From Akkermansiaceae bacterium (GTDB taxonomy: Bacteria; Verrucomicrobiota; Verrucomicrobiia; Verrucomicrobiales; Akkermansiaceae), in NCBI GenBank assembly GCA_903934285.1, contig CAIZNN010000201.1:1-40505 (forward strand): a stretch of DNA of 40,505 nt, in the 5' to 3' direction. Positions within the stretch are counted from its first letter, which is position 1. Every line of letters starts with the position of its first letter. Below the pieces are notes generated by a model that had not been told where the DNA came from, did not search any database, and worked only from the letters and a program-made list of their open reading frames with translations. This document shows, piece by piece, positions 39,451 through 40,505 of this stretch. The position numbers and the translations under genes were made by a program.

Positions 39451-39867
39451 TCAGAGCCGTTTCTCGTCGGCGTCGATTAGATCGACAAAGGTCTTCACGT
39501 CGTCGCGCCCGGCGAGACCGGACTCCACCTTGCGCTGCTGGACGCGTTCCTGCCCGGCTGTGTCGTCGGGAGCGGGGCGGTTCAACATCGCCTCGCGGTG
39601 CGCGGCTTTCGCGGCGGGGGATGCCTCGACATTCTGCCGGACCCAGTCGCAGACCTCGCCGTCGGTGATGGAGTTTTGCACCACCTCGATCATCTGCTCG
39701 TGGGTCACGCCGGCGGCAGTCAGCCACATGCCGTCGAAGCCTTTGCCAAAGTTCGGCTGGTAATCGGGATGCAGCCTGCCGGCCAGATGCAGGCGGATCT
39801 TGTCGATGTAGCGCGGCAGATAGATCCAGCCGGCCATTGTCTCACGCGGGCTGCGGGGATAGGTCAT
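39451..39867 (-). CDS. DUF5069 family protein
   Basis: A 138-residue protein that matches the DUF5069 pattern: YPRSPRETMAGWIYLPRYID, then DKIRLHLAGRL, YQPNFGKGFDGMWL and AAGVTHEQMIEVV. The tail is charged (RDDVKTFVDLIDADEKRL). The family is typical of Verrucomicrobiota and some other bacteria and has no assigned role. The start at 39867 begins the family's opening; an ATG at 39876 adds only MNN. It faces away from the plus-strand dehydrogenase. Confidence 0.88.
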   Translation of the reverse strand: MTYPRSPRETMAGWIYLPRYIDKIRLHLAGRLHPDYQPNFGKGFDGMWLTAAGVTHEQMIEVVQNSITDGEVCDWVRQNVEASPAAKAAHREAMLNRPAPDDTAGQERVQQRKVESGLAGRDDVKTFVDLIDADEKRL

Positions 39868-39998
39868 GTTATTCATTTTTTGTGGGAGGGTTGGTGGCTC
39901 ATGGCAGCTTTCATTCTGGAAACCTCATGCATGGAGCATGGCATGGAGCATGACTTGCAAACGGCCGGGTGACAAGTATGCTCTTTGGGCTCCCCCTC

Positions 39999-40505
39999 AT
40001 GAATACGAAAACCGTCGTCATCACCGGATGCACCCGTGGACTTGGCCGTGCAATGGTCTCCGTCTTCATCGAAGCCGGGTGGCAAGTCGCCGGCTGCGGA
40101 CGCGATGAGCAGCAAATTGCCATGCTCCGGCAGCAGGTCTTGCCGCCACATTTCTTTGATGTCTGCGATGTCTCGCGCGAGGCCGATGTCGCCGCCTTCT
40201 GCGCCGCCATTTTGAAAACCTTCGGCCCGCCGGATTTAGTGCTGAACAACGCAGCCACCGTCAATCCTCCAGCACCGCTGTGGGAGATCGGCACCGAGGA
40301 TTTTGGCCGCGTCATCGACACCAACATCAAGGGCCCAGCCTCCATGATGCGTCACCTGCTGCCGGCGATGCTCGAACGCGGCAGCGGCGTGATCGTCAAC
40401 TTCTCATCTGGTTGGGGCCGCAGCACCGCCGCCGGGGTCGCTCCCTATTGCGCCACGAAATTCGCCATCGAGGGTCTGTCAATGGCCGCAGCCCAGGACA
40501 CCGGC
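39999..40505 (+). CDS. Short-chain dehydrogenase/reductase (partial, runs off the window)
   Basis: The first 169 codons of a classical SDR. The nucleotide-binding motif is VVITGCTRGLGRAM (TGxxxGxG), followed by VLNNAATV (NNAG-like), then the active site: VIVNFSSGWG with the catalytic Ser region and YCATKFAIEG (YxxxK). NAD(P)-dependent oxidoreduction of an unknown alcohol or ketone is expected. The residue after the second strand (GCGRDEQQ) favours NADP slightly, since an Arg follows the Gly. The start at 39999 (MNTKTVVIT) fits the fold; an in-frame ATG at 39978 would add seven hydrophobic residues. No stop is reached before base 40505. Confidence 0.9.
   Translation, partial: MNTKTVVITGCTRGLGRAMVSVFIEAGWQVAGCGRDEQQIAMLRQQVLPPHFFDVCDVSREADVAAFCAAILKTFGPPDLVLNNAATVNPPAPLWEIGTEDFGRVIDTNIKGPASMMRHLLPAMLERGSGVIVNFSSGWGRSTAAGVAPYCATKFAIEGLSMAAAQDTG

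Overview
This is a GC-rich bacterial window that reads like Verrucomicrobiota. The evidence is the SSR-rich intergenic spaces, the rarity of clear Shine-Dalgarno sites, the CTGCGGCT/AGCCGCAG hairpin and the DUF5069 gene; this is inference, and no rRNA or tRNA is present to fix taxonomy. From about 1.2 to 28.8 kb essentially every gene lies on the minus strand. I see no CRISPR array, tRNA, rRNA, transposase, integrase or reverse transcriptase.

Region 1 (0.4-9.9 kb) is a set of mostly single-copy minus-strand genes with phage- or plasmid-like flavour. It holds a Ycf46-type AAA+ ATPase, a Ycf35-type DUF1257 protein, a DUF2997 protein and a 92-residue companion. It also holds a zinc-metallopeptidase-like protein, a DUF3150 protein, a Cas4/RecB-like PD-(D/E)XK nuclease, an Asn/Gly-rich protein, a small helical protein, tandem mini membrane proteins and a lipoprotein. 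Several genes have their own GC-rich terminator, and several leaders carry simple-sequence tracts (14 x TCATGGG, 8 x TTTCAGG, AGAAGAC inverted repeats). The function of this cluster is not known to me; it is one candidate for an undescribed system.

Region 2 (10-28.8 kb) is a class 1 DISARM anti-phage locus. Reading in the direction of transcription: drmD (SNF2 helicase), drmMI (large adenine methylase), an AAA ATPase plus HNH nuclease pair resembling Septu PtuA/PtuB, and a truncated ATPase relic. Then follow an XRE-ImmA/IrrE regulator, a PIN-domain protein, drmA (helicase), drmB (DUF1998), drmC (phospholipase D-like) and an unrecognised membrane coiled-coil protein. Four-base ATGA overlaps tie drmD-drmMI, ATPase-HNH, drmA-drmB and drmB-drmC. 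The DISARM core is thus split into two blocks by two inserted modules. The regulator sits under a leaderless-looking promoter buried in a palindrome, so the drmABC block probably has its own switch.

Region 3 (29.0-30.9 kb, plus strand) is a two-gene unit diverging from drmD: a protein with a degenerate metallopeptidase-like motif and a TPR protein.

Region 4 (30.9-39.9 kb, minus strand) contains two unknown genes, an HU-like protein, a frameshifted Y-family DNA polymerase, a tiny coupled ORF and a DUF2779 nuclease-like protein. These are followed by a membrane-anchored FGE-sulfatase-fold protein with a coiled-coil partner, a small membrane protein and DUF5069. The window ends inside a plus-strand short-chain dehydrogenase.
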